Shown here: positions 48,969 through 63,006 of the stretch, piece after piece
How the letters are laid out: every line of letters begins with the position of its first letter
How positions within the stretch are numbered: the first letter of the stretch is position 1
Origin: Diprion similis
Lineage: Eukaryota; Arthropoda; Insecta; Hymenoptera; Diprionidae
Assembly: GCF_021155765.1 (NCBI RefSeq)
Contig: NC_060105.1
Location: 3,596,001-3,660,000, forward strand
DNA: 64,000 bases
Reading direction: 5' to 3'
The notes under the pieces: generated by a model
Told to the model about the DNA's origin: nothing
Database searches by the model: none
What the model saw: only the letters and a program-made list of their open reading frames with translations
Program-made: the position numbers and the translations under genes

Positions 48969-51783
48969 TTTTTGCTTAAGAATCTTACGGTTCTGGGTCT
49001 ACCTACAGTAGCCCACACGCCGTAAATATCAGCTTCGGTGTCTCTGCATGTACGTACATGCCATAAGCCAACCAATATGATATTCATATGTACGGGGGGT
49101 TTGCGTTTTACATAATTATTATTGCAGCCCGTCTGTGCAGCATGAATAATGCGAATTTCTATACTTGACGCTTCTTGTTTTAAGTAAGCCTACCTGCAAA
49201 GACGGTCGCGGTATTATACATGCATATACGGTAGAATGGCAGTCAGGCACGCATCACCTAATTTCCCGCCAATTAAAAGAAAACAGATATTGACTCGAGA
49301 ATTTAGAATCGTTTTTTTTTTCGAAAACCTGCAACTGAATTCGCCTTGCAGGTAGATTTATAGAAATAATAAGCTCGAAAGTTTTGTCGAAATTCTTATT
49401 TTTCATAGTCCGGTATAAGAAAAAAAGGAAAGTAAAAAAAAAAAAAACGTACACTTTATCGTCGACAAATAATTGGCAGAGTCTTGAAAAAATTTTGCAT
49501 TGTCGCGATAATAAAACCAACGAGATACCTAAGAGCGGATTGCATTGCTACAGCAAAAAAGCGCAGCAGCTAGCAGTTGCTAATTAGCCGAATGTCTTAT
49601 TCATTCGCCGCGTTGTTTCCCACCATTTCTATTGTTAGACGATAATTATGACGTCAGTCAGATATGCACAGGTAGCAGTAAAAGATGATATGTATTAAAA
49701 AACATACCACTGTTGTTATAGATCCCACGGTTTTACCGTAGATACTCGAATCGTCAAAATATATAATCCCTGTACATATATACCTGAGAAGAAGAAAAAA
49801 CAACAACAATAATGAAGTGACAGAATAAAATGCAAAATTTGAACAGTTGTATAACGATAATAATTCGTGGGTATATAGAAAATTGGTAATCGAAAAAGCT
49901 GAATTTCTTTATGGAAAAACGCGCATCTTCTACTCGCAATATCTTATGTGTACCTCATATCCACGTTACCGTAAGAAATATGTTGCAACATTTTCATAGC
50001 GTATCGGTATACATATATTGTATGTATATAGGTATATAGATATATAGATATAATATATGATGTAGGCAAGTTATGCCCAGAAATAATAATACGCTTCAAG
50101 TATGCATGCCATCAAGTTGGGAAACGACTTAATAATGCCATGGTGGAGTACGCATGTGAGTACATTACATCATACCTATACATACAATACTTCATGCAAA
50201 GGGGTTAGGCGAAAAAGAAAAGAAAAAAAAAAAAAGAAAAAAACTGCAGCAAGCGTAAAAACGGATCGTTATAAAATATAGCGTCGTGTAATAATTTCAG
50301 CAAAAGGAAATCCGTAAACTGGTGAAATCTGTCTACCGCGTGTACATTACGTTGCAATTGCGTTGACGTCAAACCGCAATTTATTTAGCTCTTATACAAA
50401 GCGGTAAATTAATATAAAAACAAAGCAAGTTCGTAAGTAATATAAACGAGACTCAATTATATCTGCGAAGCAAAGCGATAAGCACGTGGTTTTCAAAGTC
50501 ACGAATAATTCATCAGCAAGTCACGTGCTCAGATTGTCACATTTGCATTGGGTTGAATTAGTCGGTTGATATATATAACTGCAGGAGCAGATTTGGTGCC
50601 AAGCGTTGAAAGTTAAATTATACGTATATTTTTAACGACCCAAATTGGAGTGAAAATTAAGCCAATGACGTCAGCAGCAAATCACAGCATTTCCGTGAAT
50701 GAGCTAAACGAAAGAACGAAAAATAGAAAAAAAAAAAAAAAAAAAACAAGTCACGATTTTCTTTTTCACACAATAACAATAAGGAACGAAGCTAGAGTAA
50801 TCCGAAGAAATAGATTCTCAATCTAAGAAGATCGTCATTACAGAGTACAGAAAATTAAAAAACTGTACTAATCGTAATTTGAGCTGATGAACGTGAAAAT
50901 TTCAGAAATAAAGGAATTTGATTATAAAATGTACGGTCACCATTTGATTTACTAGAGAATTTTCGAAAGATGAAGTTACGACTTAGCGAAGATATAAAAT
51001 CTGGATAATCGATGCTAATTTGTTTAGCAAGATGCTAAGGGTTTACGCGCCGGCAATATTGTCAGTTACTTAACGACTCGTGAATATTACTTTTTTGGAT
51101 CAGGATATGGTAATAAACTGAGGTTTATGGACACGTACGAACGTCGAGTGCACGAAGAAAATCCTCTACAAATCAGTTCCGCGTCAAATATATCTCCGTT
51201 CAAAAACGTATGTGTTGCACTGCATGTATGAGTATCTACTGCGGTGCATCGTATATATATATATATATATACATATACGTTATTTGCAAGTTTTTTTTGT
51301 CACGATTAACCGTAAAGAAAATCGTAATCTTTAATTTTTCAATTCGTCATCAACACCCGAAAGTATTTTAAAGATAAAAATTTCACATATATATGTATTT
51401 AAAATTGTAAAAATTTGTAATTTTGATAACGTGTAGGCAGAAACTGATTCGCTCTTGTACGAAGAATATATTAATGCTAAGAATTTTCATTTCTACATCA
51501 CCTACATATCGATACAAGTATAAATATTAAGTATACCTAAGTAGAATATATAGCCAGAGTATTTTTTGCGCACAGTCTTCAATTTGTACAGTAAATGAAA
51601 ACTAATCTGTAGGTAGAACGATAACGAACGCGGCCAATTAGTAAAATTTATCTGTACTGGAAAGCAGTTCGACGTACAAGGAAGAACGCGATAGAATGCA
51701 CGTACACACATTGTACCTACTTATGCCTACCACATATCGGGTGTCGCAATCGGCGAGGAGAGACTGGCGCTGTCTGCTTCCTC

Positions 51784-51810
51784 CCACCACCACCACCACC
51801 ACCACCACCA
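51784..51810 (+). repeat. CCA trinucleotide array
   Basis: About nine CCA units followed by CTACCAACAG. No supported coding frame uses it. Confidence 0.9.
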
Positions 51811-53718
51811 CTACCAACAGTAAAAGCCACTCGGTCTACCTTCGATCGAATGAATCACGCAGCTCCGGGACTTACGACGAATGGTCTGCCGCGCACAGAT
51901 GCCGAGTTGTGTTATCACAAACCCACACATAAACAAACACGCACGTGTTGTGTCTGAGAAAAGTCACTGACAATATTCGTTTGCATCTGCAAAACGCGTA
52001 AATTGTATTATACCTAAATCATGATAAAGCGATGAGATGTGTGAATAATGATACATTAATATATATATATATAGATTAAGATCTGGTTAATGCAAATAAT
52101 TAGTTCGTAAATAAACGCGTATAATTTTAATTTATTGTATACTTGTGTGTTACTTGTATGTATACATACAAATGATGAATAAATATATATATATATATAT
52201 AATGTATAGCCAACCGGTTATTCTGAACGGGTTTATAGCAATCGGAGAGAAGGTATAACTCGTTGTGCCCTGAACCCACGCATCGATTATATACATTATA
52301 CAGGGCGATTCAGGGATGACGATGATGAAATTTTTGAAATTTAATCGACCGTCGTTATAGTCCGCGAATAAAGTTATTTCAGGAGACTTTTTTCCAAGCC
52401 AGTTGTTATTGGGTATAACGCATATTGATAAAAAATTAAATGAGATGGTAGAAGGTGAGTAATTGAATGAAATTTTCTGGGAATCTCTGAGTCGGCGCCA
52501 TGACAGGTAATCAATTCGTCGAAATAAAATTGCACATTCAGCTATGCAGACAATTATCACGCAGAAAAAGGAAATCGAAAGCGATTTGATTATCCATTTA
52601 TTCTCATCTTTTTTCGCATAGTTTTCTTTCGAATGTTCAACAATTTCTACAAAACGTGCAAGGTAAGTATATAATTATAAGATATGTACGCGGATTTCAG
52701 CAGCGTCACGATTCCCATTTGTATTCCAATTCGACGAGACCGATTGAATCTAATTGCAAACGGTACTGATCATCGCCTCTATATAGAGAATCGATTATAT
52801 ACCATGCTTCTTGCACTGTGCAGGATCGAAAAGTCACTCTTCCAAACTGCGGTTCCGATTCGCCTTCACTGACATATACTCGACACAAATTCACCTCTAT
52901 TCAAATAAGAGAGAACTAGAGAGAAAGAGAGATAAGAAGACAATCATTTTGTATAACTTGATTAAATTTTTATACATCATCGCAGCGGCACGACTAAAAA
53001 ATTTTAAATGATCGAAGAAGAAAAAAAAAATGGAAACGAATTTATATTAAAGAAACTTCATGCAAAAGGAATTACGCAGACTAGAGGATAAATTTTTTAA
53101 TCGAAATAAAAATACATCGATGTGGAATACATATAAGAGTTTTGATGCTTCCTTTTGACATCGCAATTTCATGCTGTAATCACTTTTTTCCAGTCGCTGA
53201 ACCATCTTTAATACATAATTTAATGAAACCGTTTTAAGGGAAGAAGAGGGATGACAAAGATTTCGAACAAGTTTGGTAAGATCAAAGAGAAAACTATCCG
53301 GTAAAGAATCTTTCGGTAAAATGAATTCTTAACTGACTAAGAAGAAGTGATTCCGTCACGGAGTGAATAAAATTGACTAGAAAAATATCCAAAGCCGGTT
53401 TCTTGATTCCAACACTTTATCACGTTGCCTCGTGCAGTTCGCATTCAATTCTACTACAAAACTCTTCACTGCATAGAAGCGAGCACATCCGAGATAAATA
53501 TTCCGAAATAAATATTCCGAATTGTCTTGCTGCGCGAAATCCTTCCACAAAATGTGTAACAAGATGCAGGATCGATGGGTTGATGAAAGAAGAAGAGAAA
53601 GGTACGTTTAGTCCTCTCAAGGGCGCCGCCAACCCGACGAAGAAGAGCGATGATTCACCACCGGAACATCCGGGCAAGTTATCACGGTCTCTCTTTCTTT
53701 CTCTTACTTTTTCTCACG

Positions 53719-53750
53719 AGAAAGAAAGAGAGAGAGAGAGAGAGAGAGAT
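53719..53750 (+). repeat. GA-rich microsatellite
   Basis: GAAA units grade into about eleven GA units. The CT-rich DNA just upstream (CTCTCTTTCTTTCTCTTAC) makes an imperfect inverted pair with it. Confidence 0.9.
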
Positions 53751-56034
53751 AGAAATGCAGGCCCGCAGCATCCGTCTTAAGATCCTGTCTTAGTGTACAG
53801 CGGAGATTTGTGAATACAAGAGAAAAAAAAGAAGAAAGAATAAAACGAAGAAACTCCCTGCACGTGAGTCTGAATATTCAAGAAATGAATTCACAGTCTA
53901 TTCAGATCGATCATTTCAATGAAAAATCTGTCCAAGAAAAAAGCTTTTCACATACTAGCGTAATAAATTTTCATATTCTTTAGGAATACCGATAATAATT
54001 AATGAATCGGAGGAGAAAATTCGCTCTTCACTTCGCCACTGTTGAGATAAGCGATTCGCGTGGGTATATACGATGCATTCGAAATGCAACGAAAGACGAG
54101 TCTCGAATTTCCGAACGTTATAAATCAACGACGATAATAATTGCGAAAGTCAATTCTATCGGAAGAACCAGACGACGACGACGTCTGTAAAGCCATGACG
54201 AAGCAACGAGCGTGGGTGTGTCAAGGTGCTAATCGTAAGTCAGTGTTCTCCAGAGTTGTTCCATGCCTCCATTGGCGAGGGCCAACGAGCATCCCGCGCA
54301 TATCCTGTTATAAATTATTGCAACATCTACATGAATATTGCAGTCATAGATAACGGCAAAAATTACATCCGATGAAGATTTCAAGCGACGACGTCGTCAC
54401 TCGTACGTTCGTTGCTGCGAAGAGGAGAAAATGTCGAATAAAAGTGAAGACGAGTGTTGGTTTGACGATGTCTGATCTCCTCCTCTTTGCCGTTCTTTTT
54501 TTTTTTTTTTTTGCAATCTCTTAATCGTGATCCAAGTTTAATTCCATCGTAATATCACGACGAAGCGGTAGCACCGAGCGATGGTTTTAATTCGACTAGA
54601 TCATCCGTAACGACGGTGATATCGCTTAGCTTAGTCTGTACTCTACAACGCGAGTTCCTTAACCCCATGAGGTTGTTTCATAGCCGCTGGTGCAGCGTCG
54701 ATGCCCGGTAAAATCCCTGCGGGATTCTTGAACGTTGTATCGAGGATTGAAAAGCCTATATAAAAGCCTCCCTCGAAGGGCTATAAATAGGATAAATGTG
54801 TTTACAGAGACCGGGGCTACCAATCACGTGTATATAAGTATAATCGTTGATTACGGAGTGCGGAAAGTCGGATCACCGGAGGCAGCGAACCCTTCATTCT
54901 GGATCGTTGTTATTCCTCGTCGGGAAAAGCCAGTTTGTGTGTGACTGAAAGTCACAACACGTGTTCAGATTTAAATCATGGAATATTATTGACTAACTAA
55001 ACGTGAATCGATCTATATTACACAGTATGGCAGGGAATAAGGAAGAGGAAAGGATAAAAAGTGCGAGACAGGGAATTACACTTGGAAAGTAGTTTAACCG
55101 TATTTATAATACCGGCTGTTTCATCCTCTTCTTCTCTTCTTGTTGTACATCGAGTTTCTTTTATTTAAATATATTCAATGTCAACTTGATATACGTGTTC
55201 TGCGCTGCTATACGTCTATTATACCGTCGTCATACTCTTTTCCCGTTCCGGTTTATACATGTATATTGCATATATGCATATGAGGCATTCCACACGAAAT
55301 CGACCTACGTATGACCCTCGCCATCGGCGATTTTTCATTTTTATTTTTGTAAGAATGACGTAGAGTGAAGAAAAAGATACATCTTTCACGGGGTTTTAGA
55401 CTTGTTGGATTTTTACTGCTCCCAAAGAACATGAAAAGACAATTTTCGAATGAATATATAAGATTTGAAAAGACATTGAAATTCAAAGGTGATGAAAAAG
55501 AATATTATACACAATATAATATATTCACGATAAGTATAACGATCGCGATTTTTTAACCAAATAATTTCATCTCATTATAAAACCGAGTTTTTTTCATCTC
55601 AATTATAACGCGATGTGGCAAGTCGATAAATGAAAGAAAAATCAAGAACCCATAATCGGATTGAATTGAAGTTTAATTTCACAGCAGTATATATAGGTTA
55701 ATCGTGACATTTTCGTGATTCGATAATATCTAGATCGAATTATACCCAAATACAAGACGAGGACGCCCCGACTTTTGGTAATCTCTTTTCGGTCTTAAAT
55801 CTGCGTAAGGTAATAACCTTCCACACACAAATACACACACGCTTCATGGTATATACATAAGATAATTCAGTTTGGCCACACGATGGGTAAAATTCCAGGC
55901 AAATTTCTCCCCCTGTGTTTCACACGCAAGCCTATATACATGCATATACATGTATACACACGTATGCTGCACAGTTCCAAAGAGATTTATACACGCGGGT
56001 GTAGGTTTCCATCGACGAATTTCACGTGTGCATG

Positions 56035-56037
<3 letters not shown>

Positions 56038-56079
<42 letters not shown>
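56038..56079. repeat. TA dinucleotide array
   Basis: About 19 TA units, flanked by TATACA and CATGTATA microsatellite-like DNA. Confidence 0.9.
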
Positions 56080-56082
<3 letters not shown>

Positions 56083-59000
56083 AAGACACACACGCATGCG
56101 AGAGACCAAACTCGTGGGGCTTCTCAAGCGGATTTTCATTTCGATATAACGACGAAGAGTTTCACGTTCCTCCGTCAAAAAAAAAAAAAAAAAAAAAGAA
56201 AAAAAAAAGGAAAGTAAGAAAAACGTGAGTATAATCGCACGTGCAGCTTACGACATCGATTATTATCGTATTAAATAGGGGAAATGTGGCAAACACGCAA
56301 TTTCACATATCTAGATACGACTTACATATATACACATATGTTAATTAGCAAATTTTTAGTGAAACATAAAGAGATTTTTCGGTCTTACATTCATTGAATC
56401 GTCGACAGATATCGCATGTATTGCGTATAAAGTAGCCACGTGATGAGCGATTACTCGAGCTTTTTAACACCGACGCGGTGAAACGGTGAGAACGAACCTC
56501 TGGGACTCGGAGGATTCAGAGACCTTTGACCCACGACCCGCATTGACCGGAGATCGTTTATTGGCCGAGGATCGATATCGAGAGGAACGAATCCCGACCG
56601 CCGTTCGCCAGGTAAGAATTTTAAGCATTCTTGAATCCCTTTGTCGATGGTAAACAGGAGGAAAAAAAGAAAAAAATATATCAAAAAGAAGAAGAACGTC
56701 GACGGTATGAAATCGCAATTGGAGTTTAAATTGTGCATTATTCAGTGGTTAAAAAGGAAAACCGAATAAATTCGTCGATCAGTAATTCAAATGGTTTTGG
56801 AAAATCGAATAATAATTAAACTTCAACCGCAGTGTAGATATGCAAATTATACCGACGTTGCAAAACGAAAGCGTAGAATAAAGGAACGAGAAAAATTTTG
56901 AACTAATTTTGATTACCCCAATTTCTTGGACGGAAAAAAAAACGATGCTAGGAAATTCAGGGAGCTATAATTCACCCTGACAAAAAAATGAAATTCACTT
57001 AAATTCCACGCACGAGGATTTTTTCTTTTCCTTTCATACTGTTCCACACACTCGATTGACTTATAATTTTACGACATTTTGCTATATCGAAAATTTCAAT
57101 TTCTTGAAATAAAATCAAATCGACACCGAAGGCTTTTTAATGTAAAATTTATACGCTGACGAATTATACATATTTACCTGCGTAAAAGTTGCTATTATAA
57201 ATATACGTAGATTAAAAAATCGAATTGATATTAGTATGTAAATTTTTTGGCGAAAGCAACCCAAGAAACACGTGTGTTATATCCGCTGAGTTATATATGT
57301 ATATGGTATTCCAAAGCGAAGTGAAAACTAGGTTTCAGGTCAAGTTTAGAGAGAAAAATTATTACAAGTTTCACTTATAAAACCTGCAGCTCATGCTTCT
57401 CGATGTATGAATGACACACAACGATCATTCATCCTCCGCAGACAGACGGCTGTGCTAAAAATATACCTACGCTGATGTACCCATGAATATACAACGCGGA
57501 TGAATTAGGCGGTGAAATATATCCGGTTCAACTGATGCTGCGCCCAAAGTACCGTTCCGCATTTCTAAGGCACAATGCCGATTTCAATTAGATATTCCGA
57601 TATGCCTGTAGCCGGATTAAATTGGCTAAATCTGATCGTGAGTTCTCGGTTTTGAAGACTCGTCTGTAATCCTGATGTCATCGAGTATTTAACATTAGGG
57701 TGATTCTCAATACGGTTGTTTTCAAATTTTTATGCTTTCAGGGGTTCGGCCGCTTCGAAATTTATTAAAGAAAATTTCCCTGATAATTTGAGCAAATAAA
57801 ATGGGAGAAAAACTTCTTCTTTTTTTTCCCTCATTAGAAATTTTATAACTCGTTGACCGATGTACCGAAAATAACGGAAAATACATATTCTTTTAGAGAG
57901 TTGAAAGTTCTACAAAAAAAAATACAAAAATAATTTACGTCCAAAGTTTAATTTATATAAAATTATTATCATTCTCTCAAGTATAGAGTAAAGAAATAAA
58001 CAACTTATTATAAAATAAGAGCAAAAAAGAGCAAAAAAAATGTTTTCCCCGCGTGTTACTTCCATATTGAAATTGAAAAATAAATCTGTTAAGGGAGGAA
58101 ATATTTTCCAAGTATAAATCTGAAATTAATGGGATTATCGTTACACTGAAATAATTTTTTTCTTTTTTATCCTGTCACGGCTTCTTTGTTTCTGTTTACA
58201 CGCTGGCACATGTAACATGTATGTTTGTACATACATCGCGTCGACGGGGGATATCCGCTAGCTGGTATTGTATATCGTACGCGGCATGTTTCCGACGAAA
58301 CAGTAACGCTAAGTGATTTCTAACTGTAGCTTGCAGAGGTTGACGATAGAGACCCATGGATGGAGTGGCTGCAGGAGCGAATTGCAACGCAAGAGTATGT
58401 AACTGTTAATAATCGAATCACCGTCACCCGTTTGACCAATGAATGTGCAGACATGTCGTAGATATATGTACTGTTATAGTTATAATATATGTATAAATTG
58501 TCATCTGCGTTGCAGCAGCCGCACACACGATGCGTGATTTTTTTTAAACAAAACGGTTTAATGCAAAAATATTGAAGAATCTTTAATTCGCGTAGACGAC
58601 ACTACGTCAACGAACGTTGAAAAGTACGCAGTTAAGTATGAATTAAGATCGATGCAATAAGAAACTCTTTTTTTTTTATGGAAGTTGTTAGCACAGACGA
58701 AAATTTTTCGCGATATGATTAACATTGAGAAAGAGTGTAACGCTTGTTATTGTAACAGGTAATCCCACAATATTCTGACCTCATGGAATAGGACCAATTA
58801 ACCTGACGTATAAATCGTCCACGTCATTCAAGATACAGCGAGTAAAAAACCCGCCGCCTCCATCTCACTGTGCCAGCAATTACGCTGTTAAGTGTGATTG
58901 GACGTGTGACGTATATGAAGTATACGAAGTGCACGAGGCACGTGGGTGTCCAACAGAACGACTCCGTGAAGGATCCAACATTCACCCGCGCAAATCATAG

Positions 59001-61183
59001 AAATTGTCTCGACAGTTGAAAGAGCTTTTTAAAAAAAACTTTCCGATATGTCATAGAATGGGATTATATTTATAAATATTTATATAAATAAACGAATGAA
59101 GTCTGATTTTCAAATAATAAATTGCACATTTTTTTGCACCAATGATTGCGCAATCACGAGGAGTCTGGGCCTCTCCTGTTAGGGACTTATCGAATGGACT
59201 GCTCGATCTGAGGTATTCATATGCGCACGACGCGTATGCAGGATCGATGTATAAGGAGATCTTGATCTTTGTAAGAGATCAGCGACGCCGGACTCGCCCG
59301 GCTGTGACATCGCAGAAGAGAGACTGGAGGTCCGTCGTCTCTGATCTCCCCCAGCATCACCGGCCATGGACCCGTTATTCAGCCGTGATCTGGATACTCA
59401 ACCCCCTTACATTCGATTGATCGACATTGGATATCGGCGTGATACACATTCGGAGATCGCTGCAATCGTCGCAGATTTGTTCTTTCTGGTGATTGTAGAT
59501 TGCAATTTGGCGCAGAAAAAATATTGGTGGGAAGAAGAGCCCCGATTGTTGAATCAAGTAAAATTTTGTCTGTTAAAACGGTTAAGTGAATCCAAGTAAT
59601 TTTACGAAGAGCGTGCGAACAGAAGGGTTGAGAGTGACGTTACGAAAGTGCTTGATTCGAAATTAATTGATCGGGATATTTGAAGTAAAGAAATGAAATT
59701 TTTAAGAATCGAGAAAGTTTCGAATGGTCGGAAACACGACAAGTCAAAGTTCCGAAATTCAAAAAATTCAAGTATACTCACACAGCAATGGTTTACTCGA
59801 AACGAGTTGGTGTAAAAAAAAATGAGAAAAAACCGAAAATCAGAATTACCAGAATTCCAAACGTAGAAATATCAAAAATTCAAAACAAAGAAAGATCAAA
59901 ATGGTGAAATCCCACTAAGCCAGAAATTCACGGTACTAAAAATCTTCGATCATTCGGAATTCCCACGTTTCAGATTTTTTAATTTTTTCCTTTTCGTAAC
60001 TTTGAGCGTCGGATTTCGGACCCTTCAAAACTTCAACGTTCCATCAAAGTTTCATTTCTCTACTTCAAGTTTCGCTACGAAAAAAATTCGAAATCTGGCG
60101 CTTTCGCAACTTTAAAAATTCGGAAATTTAGAAGCCTAAGGTAACTTGAGTTCATTCATTTAGTACCTCACATAGAATACCCGTGTCTATGAGATTTTCA
60201 GATTCAACTAAAACAGTACATCAACCCAACTTCATTCAGAGATATTAAAAAAGCCAACTAACAATAAGACGTCCATAGATCATTCATCCAACTTATCCTC
60301 GTGAATGGCGCGGTGTCTCAAAGCATTATACAGCTTTAATTAATCCTCAAATAAAGAAGTGGATATCGTATTGTTCGCCATATACGTAAAGCAAAGTAGT
60401 GTGTCTACATAAGCCCAGCCTTAAACCCACACCACCATGTCCTCCGCGAGCATCGCAACACAATTGACGCAAGATACGTCATTATAATAGGTTAAATACG
60501 CTTCGCGTTTTGTCCCGATTAATTAATTAACAAAGTGCTTACGCTTCGTGCCCGCTGCAGGGTGCAGCTCTCGCAGCAAGCGAATAAAAAGATAGGAAGA
60601 CCTATATATTCCAAGACCGCCGCACCCCTTTCGATATGCCCCGAGGTGATATTATTAACAAGCCGTTGATGTTACGACGGCAGTAAAAGATAAGCGATGA
60701 TACACGCTGAATATAAGTGATCTGACAGTAAAAACCTCGAGTTAAAATACGCAAAATCTTTTCTTCGTAAAAGCTTTTTATGGACTTCCGTTTCAATTTC
60801 CACGACGACGTAAGGCGACGTGTAAAATGAGGAGCAGCCTGCAAGGCAAAAGCCATATAAAAGACCAACCATAGAGAATTCCTGGTTACCTTAGCCGCTG
60901 ATTCGGTTGAATTTATCAGGTGAATCCACCCTCTCGGTAACTCCGGCTAATCTCGAATTCCTCCCCATCTATCCGAAGTCACGAAAGTCACCCCAGATCC
61001 CACCGAGAGTTAGTCGTAACCCAGATTACACGGGGCGGTTCTTCCTGCACCCGATGGTACCGCCAACCAACTGGGCAAACCGCAGCAGAGCTCAGTAGCC
61101 ATCTTTTATTGCAACTGAGGTGGGTAAATGTATCCTTATTTCGTTGTACATACGTGTACGTACGAATGTGTGCATATATATTA

Positions 61184-61788
61184 GGGTGGCGCAAAAAAAC
61201 CGACTATTTTTTTTTTTTTTTTGAGTCTCGTGTGACAAGATGTTAGTTTTTGATGTTTTAAGAGCCCACTCCAAAGGACAGTTCAAAAAAAATTTTTAAG
61301 AGGTCGCTCAACATTTTTTAAAACGTCAGAAATAGTCAAAAATCGATTTCTTTTTTTGATTTTTTTTCTCGTTACGGTATAATTTTATAGACAAAAAAAA
61401 AATAAGTTTCTGAAAGTTTTAGTCCAAAATTTGAATTTTGAAAGGTCGCTCATAATTTTTTTCAATTTTTTGCTGCATTTCTTTAGATCTTTTCGAGCGA
61501 CCTTTTAATATTCATATTGAAATTTCATAAATTTTTTTTCTTTAACTTAGTCAGAAAGAATCGATAACTATACACCACGACATGAATTAAAAAATCAAAC
61601 AAAATACTGAAAATATAATGTTTTTAATTTAATTTTTTGACGATTTTTGACATTTTTTTTAAATTTAGAGCGACCTCTTAAAAAATTTTTTTTTGAGCTG
61701 TCCTTTGGAGTGGGCTCTTAAAACATCAAAAACTAACATCTTGTCACACGAGACTCAAAAAAAAATAGTCGGTTTTTTTGCGCCACCC
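61184..61788 (-). mobile_element. Palindromic MITE, copy B (605 bases)
   Basis: Same family as copy A, in the opposite orientation: its inner left half (CTCGTTACGGTATAATTTTA) is the reverse complement of the right half of copy A. Ends are GGGTGGCGCAAAAAAACCGA and TCGGTTTTTTTGCGCCACCC with TA on both sides. Its arms are more nearly perfect than those of copy A. It carries no transposase. Confidence 0.87.
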
Positions 61789-62527
61789 TAATATATATAA
61801 ACGCGTTTTGCGCCTATTTTTATCGGCGAATAATCCATGGACTGCAGGTCGTGGAAGACCCTCTTCGTATCTAAACTACTCGTTTCGTCAGACATTTACG
61901 AATTTTTTCAGTCTCGTTTTTCAACATTAGTACGTTATGAAACTAGAAATTATTGAACTAGTATTCGCCAAGACTGTTTTTCATTCCCTCCAATTAATTT
62001 TTTCATGTTTTCCTTCATCTTTCGTTTATTTTTCCGATTTATCTTCTTATGGATGCCTTTTTACAGTAGCCTTGTACAGACCTCGTTAATCTGTACCTAC
62101 TATGATAACATTGTTAATCGAGAAAATAGAACGAGCTGCAAAAACAGCATTAAGAATCGTGTTTGCGAATATGGTGTTATCATAATAATACCTATAAATG
62201 CAACGCGTCGTAGTTCAAAGTGTTTTGTATACATAAAAATGTACAACACGTGTACATAACGATCTATATATTAAAGAATATCGTACTTATGCAGCAATAT
62301 CGAGCACCTGATTAATCAGAGTTTATGTCAAGTGAAACGTGATATTCAAAAATAAACATATAAAAGTGAAATAGTAGTAATAATAATAACAATAAACCTC
62401 ATTGACGTATGTACAACGATTGTTTACACGATTCGATAACAATACCGGATATGCATCACACGTACGGAGGCACACGGATGCACATTATGTGCAATATAAT
62501 GCGCCAGATTGTGAGACCAACATTACG

Positions 62528-62556
62528 CAACAGCAACAACAACAACAACAACAGCA
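62528..62556 (+). repeat. CAA/CAG trinucleotide array
   Basis: CAACAG and CAA units, about nine in all. A short frame through it reads poly-Asn but nothing else supports coding. Confidence 0.85.
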
Positions 62557-62970
62557 GTCGTGATGGTGTTTTATGCACATCTTCCTCCGTAGATTCGGCC
62601 ACTTGATTAAATAATTGAGAATAACAAAGGAAGTGTAATAATAACCCGAGTTGCGTCGAAGAATCGTCGTTAACGTGACGAAACCTGAGACTAAAAAATC
62701 ATCCCTATTGGTCGATTGAAAAAATGACTTTCAGGTATAGTTGGCTCTTAAAAATTGAAGTATATTTCATTTATATAATAATTTACTAGATCTTAGGCAT
62801 TCCTAAAGATGCGAAGTAGCGATTTTTCTCAAACATGCATCGTTAAAGTAACCTAACTAATTTCATCTTCATGTTTATTTTCGACCGAGGTTTCAAAAAT
62901 TCTTCACTCCGCGTTACACGGTGTATTTCCGGCTACTCGTGTCACTCATCGCGACTACAAATCCGAAGTT

Positions 62971-63006
62971 AGTCAGTCAGTCAGTCAGTCAGTCAGTCAG
63001 TCAGTG
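62971..63006 (+). repeat. AGTC (TCAG) tetranucleotide array, nine units
   Basis: Nine AGTC units precede AGTGAGCCG. The array repeats TCAGT, the arthropod initiator core, in direct orientation on the + strand. Confidence 0.9.

Noticed and set aside
53373-53780. 135-residue frame ending in a GA array
   Set aside because: It needs a non-ATG start, ends in low complexity, and shows no protein-like conservation signal by eye.
62971-63006. CRISPR-like array
   Set aside because: The units are contiguous four-base repeats without spacers, in a eukaryotic genome.
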